64,000 nucleotides of DNA from Candidatus Omnitrophota bacterium (GCA_023227945.1 JALOCC010000002.1:1-64000); one strand, 5' to 3'; counted from the first letter of the stretch, positions 17,007 to 26,029 are shown. The notes: generated by a model from the letters alone, not told the origin. Numbers and translations: made by a program.

Positions 17007-18245
17007 TTAGCTTACAGAACAAGTACCGCCGCCTAATTTGGTTTTATAAAGCTTTTTATTATAAGGAAGCTTCATAAGCAGCATACCCATAAGACAATTA
17101 TCGCTTAAGCCCGAGTAGATTAATCCGCAGGAAACAAAAATAGGGATAATCACAAAAGCAGGGTGTAGAAACCAATACAAAAGTAGGCCCACCAGAACAA
17201 ATGAGCCGGCGAGAAGCCTTACCTGGCGCTCAAGCGATATTCCGCCTTCTCCTTTTATAACCGGCAATCTTTCTTTCTGCCAGCTGGTGATTCCTCCATC
17301 CATAACCTTAACATTATGCAAACCTGCCTGAATAAGCATATCCGCGGCCATGGGCGAACGGTTTCCGGTACGGCAAAAAACAATATACTTATTGTCGGCC
17401 TTGCTTAAATCATCAATTTTTGCGCCAAGCATATCTATCGGAATGTTAATCGAATCTTTAATATGCATTTGAACAAACTCAAAGGCACTCCGTACATCGA
17501 GAAACTTTGCGTTAGAATCGTTTTGCGCCAAACTTTGCGCGTCGCGGGGAGAAATCATTTCCAAAGTAACAGCTTCCCCTTTCCGGTTTACTCGAATAAT
17601 ATTATCAATGTTAAAAGGCTTTGGGATTTGTTTTGCGCGCATATTCCGGACAAATGCCTCTTTGTTTTCTTCCTGCAAATATGGGTTTTTGTTCTTTTCC
17701 CTGGAAATAGTTGAGGAAAGTTTTTCATGATAATCGTGCCCGGGAAATACAACTGTATCATCAGGCAGTTCCTTTAATCTCTGTAAAGTATCAAACATAG
17801 ATTCAGGCGAACCATTTTGAAAATCAGCCCTACCAACGCTTCCAATTAAAAGAACATCACCTGTAAATAAAGTTTTTTCTCCAAAAAGGCTTATCGCATC
17901 ATCGGTATGCCCCGGAGTGTATAAAACACGCAAACTTACCTCGCTGATTTTTGCTTCATCATTGTTCTTAAGGCTTATATCTCGAACGCTTGATATTGCT
18001 TTTTCTCCCATTAAAACTTTAGCTCCATATTTTTTCTTTAAAACCGCTGCCAAAGAAAAATGGTCGGCGTGAGTATGCGTATCCACAATAATTTTCAATT
18101 TCAAATTGTTTTTAACTAAATAACTTTCGTAATTTTTTAATAAACTTATGTGGGGATCAATAACCAGCGCTTCGCCGATTGAAGAAATTATATAGGAATA
18201 ACAACTTCCTGCAGTAAATTGCTTAACAAAGAACCTTTTCGCCAT
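17007..18245 (-). CDS. Persulfide-dioxygenase-like metallo-beta-lactamase with rhodanese and DUF2892 domains
   Basis: 412 residues. Residues 1-240 are an MBL fold with THTHADH (metal site), TPGHTDDAIS, FTGDVLL and FPGHDYH, close to ETHE1/persulfide dioxygenase. Residues 255-345 form a rhodanese domain with active-site loop CRTGNRS. Residues 350-410 are two membrane helices of DUF2892 type (LAGSFVLVGLLLYWF, CGLIYSGLSDNCLMG). It probably handles glutathione-like or protein persulfides at the membrane. It follows msrBA by 24 nt, so both serve sulfur/oxidative protection. Confidence 0.88.
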   Translation of the reverse strand: MAKRFFVKQFTAGSCYSYIISSIGEALVIDPHISLLKNYESYLVKNNLKLKIIVDTHTHADHFSLAAVLKKKYGAKVLMGEKAISSVRDISLKNNDEAKISEVSLRVLYTPGHTDDAISLFGEKTLFTGDVLLIGSVGRADFQNGSPESMFDTLQRLKELPDDTVVFPGHDYHEKLSSTISREKNKNPYLQEENKEAFVRNMRAKQIPKPFNIDNIIRVNRKGEAVTLEMISPRDAQSLAQNDSNAKFLDVRSAFEFVQMHIKDSINIPIDMLGAKIDDLSKADNKYIVFCRTGNRSPMAADMLIQAGLHNVKVMDGGITSWQKERLPVIKGEGGISLERQVRLLAGSFVLVGLLLYWFLHPAFVIIPIFVSCGLIYSGLSDNCLMGMLLMKLPYNKKLYKTKLGGGTCSVS

Positions 18246-18269
18246 AAAACCTCCGTATTAATTAATCTA

Positions 18270-19352
18270 TTATTTCTTTTTAAGCTTTCCCGGCAAATGG
18301 CATACCGGCTCAATACCTTGTTTTTCGTAATAACGCTGGTGATATTCTTCTGCTTTGTAAAATTCTTTAGCGGGGACAATCTCTGTGGCTATCAAGCCCT
18401 TAAACCTTCTGGACTTTTCCAGCTTTTCCTTGGCGGCGCGGGCAATTTTTTCCTGCTCGGCATTATGATAAAAAATTACTGACCGGTATTGGCTGCCTAT
18501 GTCCGGGCCTTGCCTGTTTACTGTGGTTGGGTCATGAATATCCCAAAAAATACCTAAAAGTTCTTCGTAAGAAATAACCTTTGGGTCATATTCTATCTGC
18601 ACAACCTCAGCATGTCCGGTTTTATCAGTACAAACATCTTTATAGCTTGGGTTTTTGAGATTGCCGCCCATAAAGCCTACAGTTGTAGTTAAAACACCTT
18701 TAGACTTACGAAATACTGCCTCTACACCCCAAAAACAACCTGCGCCAAAAGTAGCTGTATCAATCTGCTTGGTAATATTTTTAGGCATAGCTGCCGCAAG
18801 CTTTAACGCTATTGTATTAATACAATAGCGTTTTCCTGTTGGAGCCGGCCCATCATCAAAAATATGGCCTAAATGGGCGTCACATCTTGCACAAAGTACT
18901 TCAAGCCTTTGCATACCAAAACTCTTATCCGTAACCAGCCTAATATTAAGTTCTGATACCGGCTCAAAGAAACTAGGCCAGCCAGTGCCTGATTCAAATT
19001 TACTTTCATAACGAAACAAATCAGTACCGCAACAAACACATTGATAAATTCCTGCTCCGCCTTTAGGTGGTAGCGGGCACTGCCCTGAAAAAGGCCTCTC
19101 TGTTTCCTTAAGCCGGGTAACGCGGTATTGTTCGGGAGTAAGAATTTTTTTCCATTCGTCATTAGTTTTGTAGATTTTTTCTACTTCTTCAACTTTACCT
19201 ATTGAAGAATTGAATATTTTTATTTTTGTGCCTTTCGCAGGTTCTTTCATACTCACCCCCATTATTAAAGGAAATGCCAAGAGTACGGCTAAAGCTTTAT
19301 AGTTTCTTTTAACTTTTGGCATAGTGCGCACCATTGATTCTGCTATTCTCAT
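18270..19352 (-). CDS. msrBA: Bifunctional peptide methionine sulfoxide reductase MsrB-MsrA, exported
   Basis: 360 residues. An N-terminal hydrophobic stretch (about 20-35) acts as signal or anchor. MsrB comes first: zinc cysteines in YQCVCCGTDLF and LCARCDAHLGHIFDDGP, and catalytic RYCINTIAL. MsrA follows: GAGCFWGVEAVF (catalytic Cys), GHAEVVQIEYDP, GSQYRSVIFYH. It reduces both diastereomers of methionine sulfoxide, here likely in the periplasm. The B-then-A order is less common than A-then-B. It leads an operon with the persulfide-dioxygenase/rhodanese protein. Confidence 0.93.
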   Translation of the reverse strand: MRIAESMVRTMPKVKRNYKALAVLLAFPLIMGVSMKEPAKGTKIKIFNSSIGKVEEVEKIYKTNDEWKKILTPEQYRVTRLKETERPFSGQCPLPPKGGAGIYQCVCCGTDLFRYESKFESGTGWPSFFEPVSELNIRLVTDKSFGMQRLEVLCARCDAHLGHIFDDGPAPTGKRYCINTIALKLAAAMPKNITKQIDTATFGAGCFWGVEAVFRKSKGVLTTTVGFMGGNLKNPSYKDVCTDKTGHAEVVQIEYDPKVISYEELLGIFWDIHDPTTVNRQGPDIGSQYRSVIFYHNAEQEKIARAAKEKLEKSRRFKGLIATEIVPAKEFYKAEEYHQRYYEKQGIEPVCHLPGKLKKK

Positions 19353-19361
19353 CGCTTTATC

Positions 19362-19940
19362 TTACAAACCCTTTGAAAACAAAATCAATTTCTGCAAGAT
19401 ACTTGTTATATATTTAGCATCAAGGTCTCTTTCTAAAACATAATTTGGTTTTTGAATCGTAAATGTTTTACAATTTGCAATTATATATTCAAATCCTTCG
19501 TTGAATAACTCTCTGGCCGCAGTTTTTACAGCCTCATCGCTAAGATGGCTTATTGCCTGTTTAGAATTATTGGAAAAAATTAAAAACTCTTTATTAAACA
19601 ACTCATCATTAATTTTCACTTCACGGATTATACGTAATCTTTTCCCTACATTACTTAAAAAACCTTCCCGATATATGCTTAATTTTAAAAAAGAACTTTT
19701 AATTAAAGAAATCTTTAGGCGCGGCGGCGTTGATTTGCTGGCTGGAATAAGCTTAATGGAAAATTTTAAACCATGATGCTCGCCGTAAAATGTGGGGTAA
19801 AAAGCAAACTTAACAACAGAGCCATTAAAATGAGTGGAAAGTTTTTTCAGGGTTTCATTTCCCTTTCTACTGCTAATATAAATAATAACAAAGAAAGCCA
19901 AAAATACAATAAATGGGAAGAAAGATTCTATTTGCATCAT
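19362..19940 (-). CDS. Membrane-anchored protein of unknown function
   Basis: 192 residues. One N-terminal membrane helix (about 8-24, FFPFIVFLAFFVIIYIS) and a soluble strand-rich domain (about 30-190) with no motif I recognise. The stop lies 9 nt before the msrBA start, so it may be co-transcribed with it, but nothing in the sequence ties it to redox repair. Confidence 0.6.
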   Translation of the reverse strand: MMQIESFFPFIVFLAFFVIIYISSRKGNETLKKLSTHFNGSVVKFAFYPTFYGEHHGLKFSIKLIPASKSTPPRLKISLIKSSFLKLSIYREGFLSNVGKRLRIIREVKINDELFNKEFLIFSNNSKQAISHLSDEAVKTAARELFNEGFEYIIANCKTFTIQKPNYVLERDLDAKYITSILQKLILFSKGL

Positions 19941-19976
19941 TAGAATAAGCTATCGAAAAAATTTAACTTCGCTGTC

Positions 19977-20408
19977 CTAACCACGGATTTCTTCATCTTC
20001 TTTGCGCCAGGCAGGGTCAACAATGCACAAAAACGCCAAATCAGAATTGCCGGTATTTTTTAAATATTGCACTGCGCGCGGCGGAACATAGATAGCACAG
20101 CCGCTGTTTACTTTTGCAGTCTCACCATCAACATGCATCAGGCCAAAACCCTCTAAGATATAATACACCTCGCAAGTTCTAAGCCTGTGAGGCTTTGTGG
20201 CTTTTGCCGGTTTAATTATTGCATGCGCCAGGCTATAACGGAATTTAAAATTACCCTTAGCAGAATGCAGGAGCTCACGCAAAACCGCGTTATCTCCGGA
20301 AATAAACTTTTTGCATTTCTTAAGCCGCTTTACAATCATGATATTTGCGCTGTCCGGACAATAAAACAGAAATTTTTGGGCTTTAACCGCCGATAGGCGG
20401 GTAGTCAT
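19977..20408 (-). CDS. Cupin-domain protein
   Basis: 143 residues, or about 120 from Met 24; neither start has a clear ribosome site. The cupin barrel core is HRLRTCEVYYILEGFGLMHV followed by VNSGCAIYVPPRAVQYLKN. The metal ligands are partly kept (His, Glu and a changed second motif: Gln-Tyr where His is usual), so a binding rather than a catalytic role is possible. Small cupins of this type act as sugar-epimerase-like or sensor proteins. Substrate is unknown. Confidence 0.75.
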   Translation of the reverse strand: MTTRLSAVKAQKFLFYCPDSANIMIVKRLKKCKKFISGDNAVLRELLHSAKGNFKFRYSLAHAIIKPAKATKPHRLRTCEVYYILEGFGLMHVDGETAKVNSGCAIYVPPRAVQYLKNTGNSDLAFLCIVDPAWRKEDEEIRG

Positions 20409-20447
20409 CGAAAAGCTTCGTGGCCGATTTGCTTCGAATTGCGATTT

Positions 20448-21260
20448 TTATTTACCAGAGCCAAAAAGATTTTTAAGCAAGCCTTTCACCTTGTCCGTTG
20501 CCTGCGTTGCAGTTTTGCCTGCCTTATCCGCTGCCTGCGTTGCAGTTTTGCCTGCCTTATCCGCTGCCGTAGAGGCTGTCTTTTGCGCGCCTGCCATAGC
20601 ATCACCGACTGACCCCTGTAAACCTTTAAGGTCAAAATTGGCAAGGGCGGCTATAGGCGTACCTATAAGCGCTTTTACTACAATCAGGTTTGCCAGCGTA
20701 TACGGATTGTCCACATTAGTATAAACTTCATTAAGGTTGATATTGAATTCTTTCACATCCGGAGTACCACCTTTGGAATAATCCTTGTAAATAACTTTAC
20801 CTATGCTAAGCGCAAGTTTATCTATCTTTATCTTAGGGGCTTTGCCGGTTGTTTTCTGTTCTGGAGTTTTACCTTTTTTCTGCGCCTGCGCGCTCTTTAA
20901 AGCATTCAGATTCAGTTCTCCCTTGGAATTCTTTACGACAACAAATTCACGAAGCACAAGACGAACCTCTGGAAGATGAATTTTTCCGCCGATTATAGCC
21001 GGAAGGTCGTAGCGCACGTAAATTTCAGGCATATCAATCATAGTTTTGTCTGGAAAACCAGCAGGATTAAATAATCTCAGATTTTTTATAGCGGTTATCG
21101 GCCTAAGTATGCCGACATTAAAGCTTCCTATATTTAGTTTAAGGCCTGTGACAAATTCAACTCCTTTTTCAACTGAGATTTTAATAATTATGTCTTTAGC
21201 CAGCGAGAGTACAAAAATTATAACTACTGCAATTATAAGTATCTTCACCAATTTTTTCAT
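20448..21260 (-). CDS. AsmA-like anchored protein with a C-terminal 11-residue repeat
   Basis: 270 residues. A membrane helix (about 6-22) is followed by an AsmA-type N-terminal domain (GLKLNIGSFNVGILRPITAI, NLRLFNPAGFP, PEIYVRYDLPAIIGGKI). The C-terminus holds two copies of an 11-residue helix repeat (KAGKTATQAAD), encoded by a 33-bp tandem repeat at about 20495-20560; it resembles the amphipathic 11-mer of LEA-like and apolipoprotein-type helices. Likely periplasmic, envelope or lipid related. Confidence 0.7.
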   Translation of the reverse strand: MKKLVKILIIAVVIIFVLSLAKDIIIKISVEKGVEFVTGLKLNIGSFNVGILRPITAIKNLRLFNPAGFPDKTMIDMPEIYVRYDLPAIIGGKIHLPEVRLVLREFVVVKNSKGELNLNALKSAQAQKKGKTPEQKTTGKAPKIKIDKLALSIGKVIYKDYSKGGTPDVKEFNINLNEVYTNVDNPYTLANLIVVKALIGTPIAALANFDLKGLQGSVGDAMAGAQKTASTAADKAGKTATQAADKAGKTATQATDKVKGLLKNLFGSGK

Positions 21261-21271
21261 TCCCCACCTCC

Positions 21272-21436
21272 TAATGAGACTTGCTATCTTTCAGGCTTCC
21301 TGCCAGAAAAATTATTTTATTCGAATTATCCCCGTTAAGCGTCAAAAAATTATGGAAGAGAATTTTTTAATCTGGAGCCCGCACGGGCCTGACTGCCGAA
21401 GGCAGGCGTGCCCGTGGATTTCTGGCAAAGGGATTA
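21272..21436 (-). repeat. TAATGAG hairpin and stop-to-start repeat copy 3
   Basis: 21272-21335 resembles the TTAA-bounded hairpin family (AATGAG ... CGAATTA), degenerate. 21369-21436 is the third copy of the stop-to-start element: it starts with the TAA of the DUF5666-like gene (TAATCCCTTTGCCAGA) and ends GCCC-GTGC-GGGC-TCCAGATTA, but no ATG follows this copy. Confidence 0.65.
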
Positions 21437-21940
21437 ATCAACAGTTACCTTAAAAGCTGTCAATTCGGAAATTCCTGTCCAATCCCCCCTGCATTCTACA
21501 GAATAGCCGAGAGCAAATAACTCAAGCGGTATTCTAACCCGGCTCGGCCCTTCCAACCAGGCATCAGCTGGAACTTTTATTATAATACCGCTAATAATAA
21601 TTTCTCTTTTTTTAGTATCTATTGATGCAATCTTACCTTTGACAACCCCGCATTCTGGTTTCTTTCGGTCAATCTTTCTTGCTTTTATCTCGGATGAACC
21701 TATAAATTTGCCATCTACTTCAACATAGTCTCCTGCTGCGACACTGCCAAGAACCAGCGGATAATCCTGTTCGTTTTCTATCCATGCATCAGCTGCCTGT
21801 ATCAGCACGCCGGAAATTTGTAATGTCTTTTTCGTTTTATCTACAACGCTGACTTTACCTTTAATCTCATCCGCAAAACATATTACAGTGGTTACAAAAA
21901 CTAACAAAAAAGTAATTGCTCCTATTCTTCTCATATTCAT
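21434..21940 (-). CDS. Exported protein with two DUF5666-like repeats
   Basis: 168 residues. Signal peptide to about residue 23 (TTVICFA-DE). Two similar units follow: IKGKVSVVDKTKKTLQISGV plus AWIENEQDYPLVLG, and VKGKIASIDTKKREIIISGI plus AWLEGPSRVRIPLE, each ending in a GDYVEV/GYSVEC segment. This is the OB-like DUF5666 pattern. Role unknown, probably periplasmic. The TAA stop belongs to a repeat element. Confidence 0.7.
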   Translation of the reverse strand: MNMRRIGAITFLLVFVTTVICFADEIKGKVSVVDKTKKTLQISGVLIQAADAWIENEQDYPLVLGSVAAGDYVEVDGKFIGSSEIKARKIDRKKPECGVVKGKIASIDTKKREIIISGIIIKVPADAWLEGPSRVRIPLELFALGYSVECRGDWTGISELTAFKVTVD

Positions 21941-22003
21941 CTCCTTCTATTATTTAATCCCATCAATATGTTAATTGCCATTGGGATAAATTATTATAGC
22001 AAA

Positions 22004-22534
22004 CTATTGCGATTCATCCTTGGAAAGATTTGACCCGGCAGCTATCTTCCTATGGAAAAAAAGCTCGCTTATTTTTCCGCTTCCCAACACCCTTCCTAAT
22101 TCCCTGATTCCAAAAAAAGGAATAAAAGCCGCGAATACTATCAACATGCCGGAAAACCATTCATATGAGAAGCATTTTATAAATACATCGGATACTTTAA
22201 TTAAGCCTTCTGCTTTTAGAAAACCGCGAACCATAAATTCAATTATGCTTAAAATGGCAACACAGATAGTAAACATAAACGACTTATATAGAGTTGGGAC
22301 GATAAGGGACATATCTTCGAATCCCCGCCCAAGGTGAAAATGCTCTGCCACCAGAATAACCTTAGCTAACACTAACCCCTTAATAAAGCTGATACCATAC
22401 GCTCCATAATAAATTTGATAATGAGCCAATATCAATCTTCTGTAATCAGTGAAAATACTAAAAAATAAAGTTATGTAAAAAACATTTACCCAATACGTTT
22501 TAAATTTATCCAATATTTTCTGTTTCAAACGCAT
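22004..22534 (-). CDS. Integral membrane protein of unknown function
   Basis: 176 residues, about four membrane helices (18-36, 45-65, 85-108, 130-150). No recognisable motif apart from a charged C-terminal tail. It stands alone between repeats. A repeat-borne promoter with its own terminator lies 60-160 nt upstream, so readthrough of that terminator may contribute to its expression. Confidence 0.55.
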   Translation of the reverse strand: MRLKQKILDKFKTYWVNVFYITLFFSIFTDYRRLILAHYQIYYGAYGISFIKGLVLAKVILVAEHFHLGRGFEDMSLIVPTLYKSFMFTICVAILSIIEFMVRGFLKAEGLIKVSDVFIKCFSYEWFSGMLIVFAAFIPFFGIRELGRVLGSGKISELFFHRKIAAGSNLSKDESQ

Positions 22535-22588
22535 TCTTCCCTCGTTATTTTGGCTGCGGAGCAGCTTAATCTTATTATCTACTTATAA

Positions 22589-22696
22589 TCAAAAAGCGCT
22601 GGTTGCCCAACGCTTTGATGCTAACTCCTAATTGTATGAATGCACTTAACGCTTCACAATTGGAAATATTTTACTCCACAGAAATTGGGTGGTCAA
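22589..22696 (-). ncRNA. Candidate small RNA with repeat-borne promoter and GNRA terminator, copy A
   Basis: On the minus strand TTGACC (22696-22691), 17 nt, TAAAAT (22673-22668) is a promoter. About 73 nt later AAAGCGTTGG-GCAA-CCAGCGCTTT plus TTTGATT (22616-22589) is an intrinsic terminator with a GNRA loop. The body ends in CATACAATTAGGAGTTAGC before the terminator. Copy B at 34366-34473 keeps promoter, length, this box and the hairpin with compensatory changes. No open frame of note. Confidence 0.5.
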
Positions 22697-22756
22697 GGTG
22701 GAATTTTGGAATATGTCTGACACCTGAAAACCTAACCCCACTATCCTTTTTTCTAT

Positions 22757-23299
22757 TTACTTTTTGTATTTTATAACTCGCAATTTATCGCCACACCCAC
22801 TCATGACGCCTGCTTTTAATGGGCAAGCTACCGAATAAGCATATTCATGGTTTGGATCAACCGTTAATGTGCAAGATGCTGAAATGTAATCATTATTTGG
22901 ATTATCTTCTAACTTACAGGATACCGGCAAAACAGGACAAGGAACGCCTGGTATTGGAAAAGGAACGGGAACGGTATAACTTGTATTGTCCTTACATGAA
23001 CAACAAAACCAGTAAAAGGAAGGAATCCCATCTTTTATTGGACAATCCCATTTGAAAGTAATTGTTTTGTTTGGATTGGATGTATACACTTCGTTTTTCT
23101 GCCTGCAGGCATCCGGTGAAACCTCCTTTGATGGGTTATAAAATCCATGAAATTTCATACAACTGGTTCCTTCGGGATCCAGAGATTCTTCCGCAAGGAA
23201 AGTTTTTTCTTCAGCGCTAGCATAATTATTTGTTATAGCAACACACCACAGAAAATGTCCAATCAATAATAATATATATAGATAAGGTTTCTTTCTCAT
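22757..23299 (-). CDS. Cysteine-rich exported protein of unknown function
   Basis: About 180 residues from the second of two adjacent ATGs (23302, 23299), 4 nt after AGGAGG. Signal peptide to about residue 29 (NNYASA-EE). Ten or more cysteines, including FYWFCCSCKD and VPCPVLPVSCKLE, suggest several disulfides; the middle is proline-rich (VPVPFPIPG). No family recognised. A repeat-borne promoter sits about 100 nt upstream. Confidence 0.6.
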   Translation of the reverse strand: MRKKPYLYILLLIGHFLWCVAITNNYASAEEKTFLAEESLDPEGTSCMKFHGFYNPSKEVSPDACRQKNEVYTSNPNKTITFKWDCPIKDGIPSFYWFCCSCKDNTSYTVPVPFPIPGVPCPVLPVSCKLEDNPNNDYISASCTLTVDPNHEYAYSVACPLKAGVMSGCGDKLRVIKYKK

Positions 23300-23349
23300 C
23301 ATGCCTCCTGGTTGTTTATAAACAAAATCACCTAGCATTAAACATTGAT

Positions 23350-23426
23350 GTCAACTCCTGATTGTATGAATGCCTGTAACGCCTCGCAATTAGAAATATT
23401 TTACTGCGCAAAAATTTGATGGTCGA
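23350..23426 (-). promoter_or_regulatory. Repeat-borne promoter before the cysteine-rich protein
   Basis: TCGACC (23426-23421), 17 nt, TAAAAT (23403-23398), the same layout and flanks as the candidate small RNAs, down to GCATTCATACAATCAGGAGTTGACATCA. The terminator hairpin is missing in this copy, so transcription would run into the gene at 23299. Confidence 0.55.
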
Positions 23427-23441
23427 TGATTTTGGGATCTT

Positions 23442-24695
23442 TTATTGCATTTTAGTTTTTACATCACTAACAATTTCATCTATAACTTTACGGCTTACAT
23501 TCTGCATAACCACTATATGTGCCAAATTGCCACCCAAACGAGAATCAAATTCAGGGGCAAGGTCGTATTTCCTCATCACGGTTTGAATTGGCCGTTTAAA
23601 ATAGACAGTATTGGAATATTCTCCCCGCCAAGCCGGACAGTTGATTTTTTGCAGTTCAGCTTCTAAATATTTGGCATTCGCCAGAATTTCCTTTGCCTGC
23701 GTTATAAACCCCTGCATCCCGGTTTTCTTAACCTTCCACCAGAATTTTAAGGCAGAAAGCGCATTGCGGGAACAGGTGATTGTAGGTACGGCCTGATTAA
23801 GATAGGGCACGTTAAAAGGGTTAATCTGGCTAAGTGTCTTTTTCGTAGTGATAAAAACACCCATCGGCTCATCAAACCCGAAGAATTTGTGGCCGCTTAC
23901 GGCAATTGAATCAAAATAAAACACCTTACGGTTTACCAAATCTTTGTTTTCTGTAAATGGTAAATACCCGCCGAATAAAGCCGCATCAACATGCCTGTAG
24001 ACGGCAATCGGCTTCTTTTTACGAATCACCGCGTCAATCGCCGCCTGGTCATCGATTGCGCCCTTAAAAGTAGTACCCATGGCAATAACCACCAGTGCCG
24101 GTTTTGTTGGGTCAAGCGCTTTTTCAAATTCACTTACAATCATCTTCCCGGATTCGTCAGCCTTGATTAAACGTAGCTCCAGGTTTTGGAGATCTGCCAG
24201 TTTCTTTATGGAATAGTGCGCTTCTTCAGAAACATAGCAAATCGGAAGCATTTTTGTCTGGCTCAAAAGCTGCTTTACCCCGAAATACATCCCGTGCATA
24301 TTGCCGTCAGTACCGCTCATCGTGACTATTCCCCAGGCTTCATCTTTGGAAAATCCATACAACGGCGCAAAGAAATCAATCAACTCATTTTCAAACTCAT
24401 GGGTGTTCATACTATAGATGCTTGCTTTCTGGGGGTCGCCGACATTGTTCATCGAAACATCATAGAGCCTTGAATCAATATACCACTGATAAAATTCCTT
24501 AAGGTCTGTATTTTGATTAACCGGATACCCTACTGCCTCCCCGCGCAGCTGGTGCATGCGTTTGGAAAATTTATCCAAACGCTTAAAGGGAATTTCCTCG
24601 GAAAAAATTTGGGTAGAATAAAAAAGACTGAAGATAAACGCAAAAACCATAATCCCTATGCCTATTTGAATTTTGCTTTTAAAAATTTTCTTCAT
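23442..24695 (-). CDS. PLP-dependent histidine-decarboxylase-like enzyme with a signal peptide
   Basis: 417 residues. Residues 1-33 form an apparent Sec signal (charged start, hydrophobic core GIMVFAFIFSLFYS). The rest is a group II PLP decarboxylase close to bacterial histidine decarboxylase: GYPVNQNTDLKEFYQWYID, MNNVGDPQKAS, TMSGTDGNMHGMYFG, HVDAALFGG and the PLP lysine in SGHKFFGFDEPMG. The cytoplasmic form has no signal, so export is unusual; cofactor loading would then need the Tat route or periplasmic PLP, and no Tat motif is seen. It overlaps the flavodoxin-ferredoxin gene by ATGA. Confidence 0.85.
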   Translation of the reverse strand: MKKIFKSKIQIGIGIMVFAFIFSLFYSTQIFSEEIPFKRLDKFSKRMHQLRGEAVGYPVNQNTDLKEFYQWYIDSRLYDVSMNNVGDPQKASIYSMNTHEFENELIDFFAPLYGFSKDEAWGIVTMSGTDGNMHGMYFGVKQLLSQTKMLPICYVSEEAHYSIKKLADLQNLELRLIKADESGKMIVSEFEKALDPTKPALVVIAMGTTFKGAIDDQAAIDAVIRKKKPIAVYRHVDAALFGGYLPFTENKDLVNRKVFYFDSIAVSGHKFFGFDEPMGVFITTKKTLSQINPFNVPYLNQAVPTITCSRNALSALKFWWKVKKTGMQGFITQAKEILANAKYLEAELQKINCPAWRGEYSNTVYFKRPIQTVMRKYDLAPEFDSRLGGNLAHIVVMQNVSRKVIDEIVSDVKTKMQ

Positions 24696-25504
24696 TTACT
24701 GTCTCCTTCTACCGAGCTAACCCTTTGATTTTCAATTTCCTGCACGGTTATAGCTGGATGCCGGTAACGCTTCCTGCCCAGAGTTGATTTCTTATACTGG
24801 ATTGCCTCAACCGGGCACCACTGAAGGCACGCCATACAATGCTGGCAATGAGTAAGCCATTGGGGCTTGCTATCAACCAGCTCAATATTTTCTACCGGGC
24901 AGACTTTAGCACAAAGCCCGCATTTGGTGCAAGCTTCTGTCACCCAAAAATTTCTTCCGCTTAAAGGAATTTGTTTTGTGCCGCCTTTATACAATAATTT
25001 ATTAAAAAGAAAGTTAAGAAGGAACGGCTTTTCTTCCATTATGCCGCGCTTTTGCTCTTTAACCGCTGCGACAATTGTGTTTATGCGTAATTTCTCTTTT
25101 TTAAACATTTCTTCCTGTTTTTCTTTATCAATTGCTCCATAGAGCGGAGTGTAATTTCCCGGCATAAGTACGGAAAAAGCGGCAGAAAGCAAAAACCCCC
25201 GACTCTCAAGTATTTCTTTGGTTTGTGTATGTGCCAAACCCGGCAGGCCGCCTAAAGTGGCAACTGCAAAAATATAAGCCTGCGGTTTTATTTTTATTTG
25301 TTTCAGGAAATCTGCGACAATGAGCGGAAGGCCAAACATATATACAGGATAAACAATGCCGACAACATCAAAAGGCTGCTCAAAATTATTTTTAAGCGCT
25401 TTAGCTATAGGAATAATTTGCACATTATCGAATCTTGCTGCAAGGTCTTTAGCTACGGTGAGAGAATTACCGGTTGCGGAAAAATAATAGATAGCTGTAG
25501 CCAT
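24692..25504 (-). CDS. EFR1-family flavodoxin-ferredoxin protein
   Basis: 270 residues. N-terminal flavodoxin-like FMN loop YFSATGNSLTVAKDLA; C-terminal 2x[4Fe-4S] ferredoxin with CTKCGLCAKVCPVENIEL and CQHCMACLQWCPVEAIQY. EFR1 proteins are cytoplasmic electron-transfer proteins of anaerobes with no fixed partner. The stop overlaps the start of the histidine-decarboxylase-like gene, so the two are translationally coupled; a redox partnership is possible but not evident from chemistry. GGAGG lies 9 nt before the start. Confidence 0.9.
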   Translation of the reverse strand: MATAIYYFSATGNSLTVAKDLAARFDNVQIIPIAKALKNNFEQPFDVVGIVYPVYMFGLPLIVADFLKQIKIKPQAYIFAVATLGGLPGLAHTQTKEILESRGFLLSAAFSVLMPGNYTPLYGAIDKEKQEEMFKKEKLRINTIVAAVKEQKRGIMEEKPFLLNFLFNKLLYKGGTKQIPLSGRNFWVTEACTKCGLCAKVCPVENIELVDSKPQWLTHCQHCMACLQWCPVEAIQYKKSTLGRKRYRHPAITVQEIENQRVSSVEGDSK

Positions 25505-25582
25505 TATTGATTACCTCCTCAATTTAAGATATTCTATGCAATTAGCCTGAGGTGAGCGAAAACTAATCCTGTTATCTCGTTA

Positions 25583-26029
25583 TTACCACTTAAGCGCAAT
25601 GCCTGCTACGCCAAGAGCAATAAATACAAATCCAAACGCAAGCATTATATAGACCCCGATAACATTACCGGCTATCAGCACTGACTGGGTATGTTTTTGA
25701 GGGTTATAGTAAACTGGTATGTTTTTGCCTGCCGGGTAGTTTTCAATTATTTTTTGCGCTCTTTTTTCAGAAACCTGCATTCTTCCGCCAAAAGCTAATT
25801 GCTCTGACTGCATTCGATTGCCGCCAACAGAGTATTCATAAAGCACATATGGTTGATATGAAGCTGGATTGGGACGGTTGCCGCGAGCACGACTGACTTG
25901 TTTACGGACTTCGGAAGAAACGATTTTCCCTGTTGTTAGAGGCCAGCTCTTACTACGCAGGCCCATTATTATGACATACAGCATTCCAAAAACCCAAACA
26001 AGGCCGAAAACAAGAATAAAATAAAACAT
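25583..26029 (-). CDS. DUF3592 membrane protein (paralog 1)
   Basis: 148 residues. Two membrane helices (about 3-22 and 115-140) flank a small strand-rich domain with the DUF3592 hallmarks: GKIVSSEVR, YEYSVGGNRMQSEQLAFGG and NYPAGKNIPVYYNPQKHTQSVL. Function of the family is unknown; members occur in expanded sets. A second member lies at 27820-28389, only two kb away. Confidence 0.85.
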   Translation of the reverse strand: MFYFILVFGLVWVFGMLYVIIMGLRSKSWPLTTGKIVSSEVRKQVSRARGNRPNPASYQPYVLYEYSVGGNRMQSEQLAFGGRMQVSEKRAQKIIENYPAGKNIPVYYNPQKHTQSVLIAGNVIGVYIMLAFGFVFIALGVAGIALKW

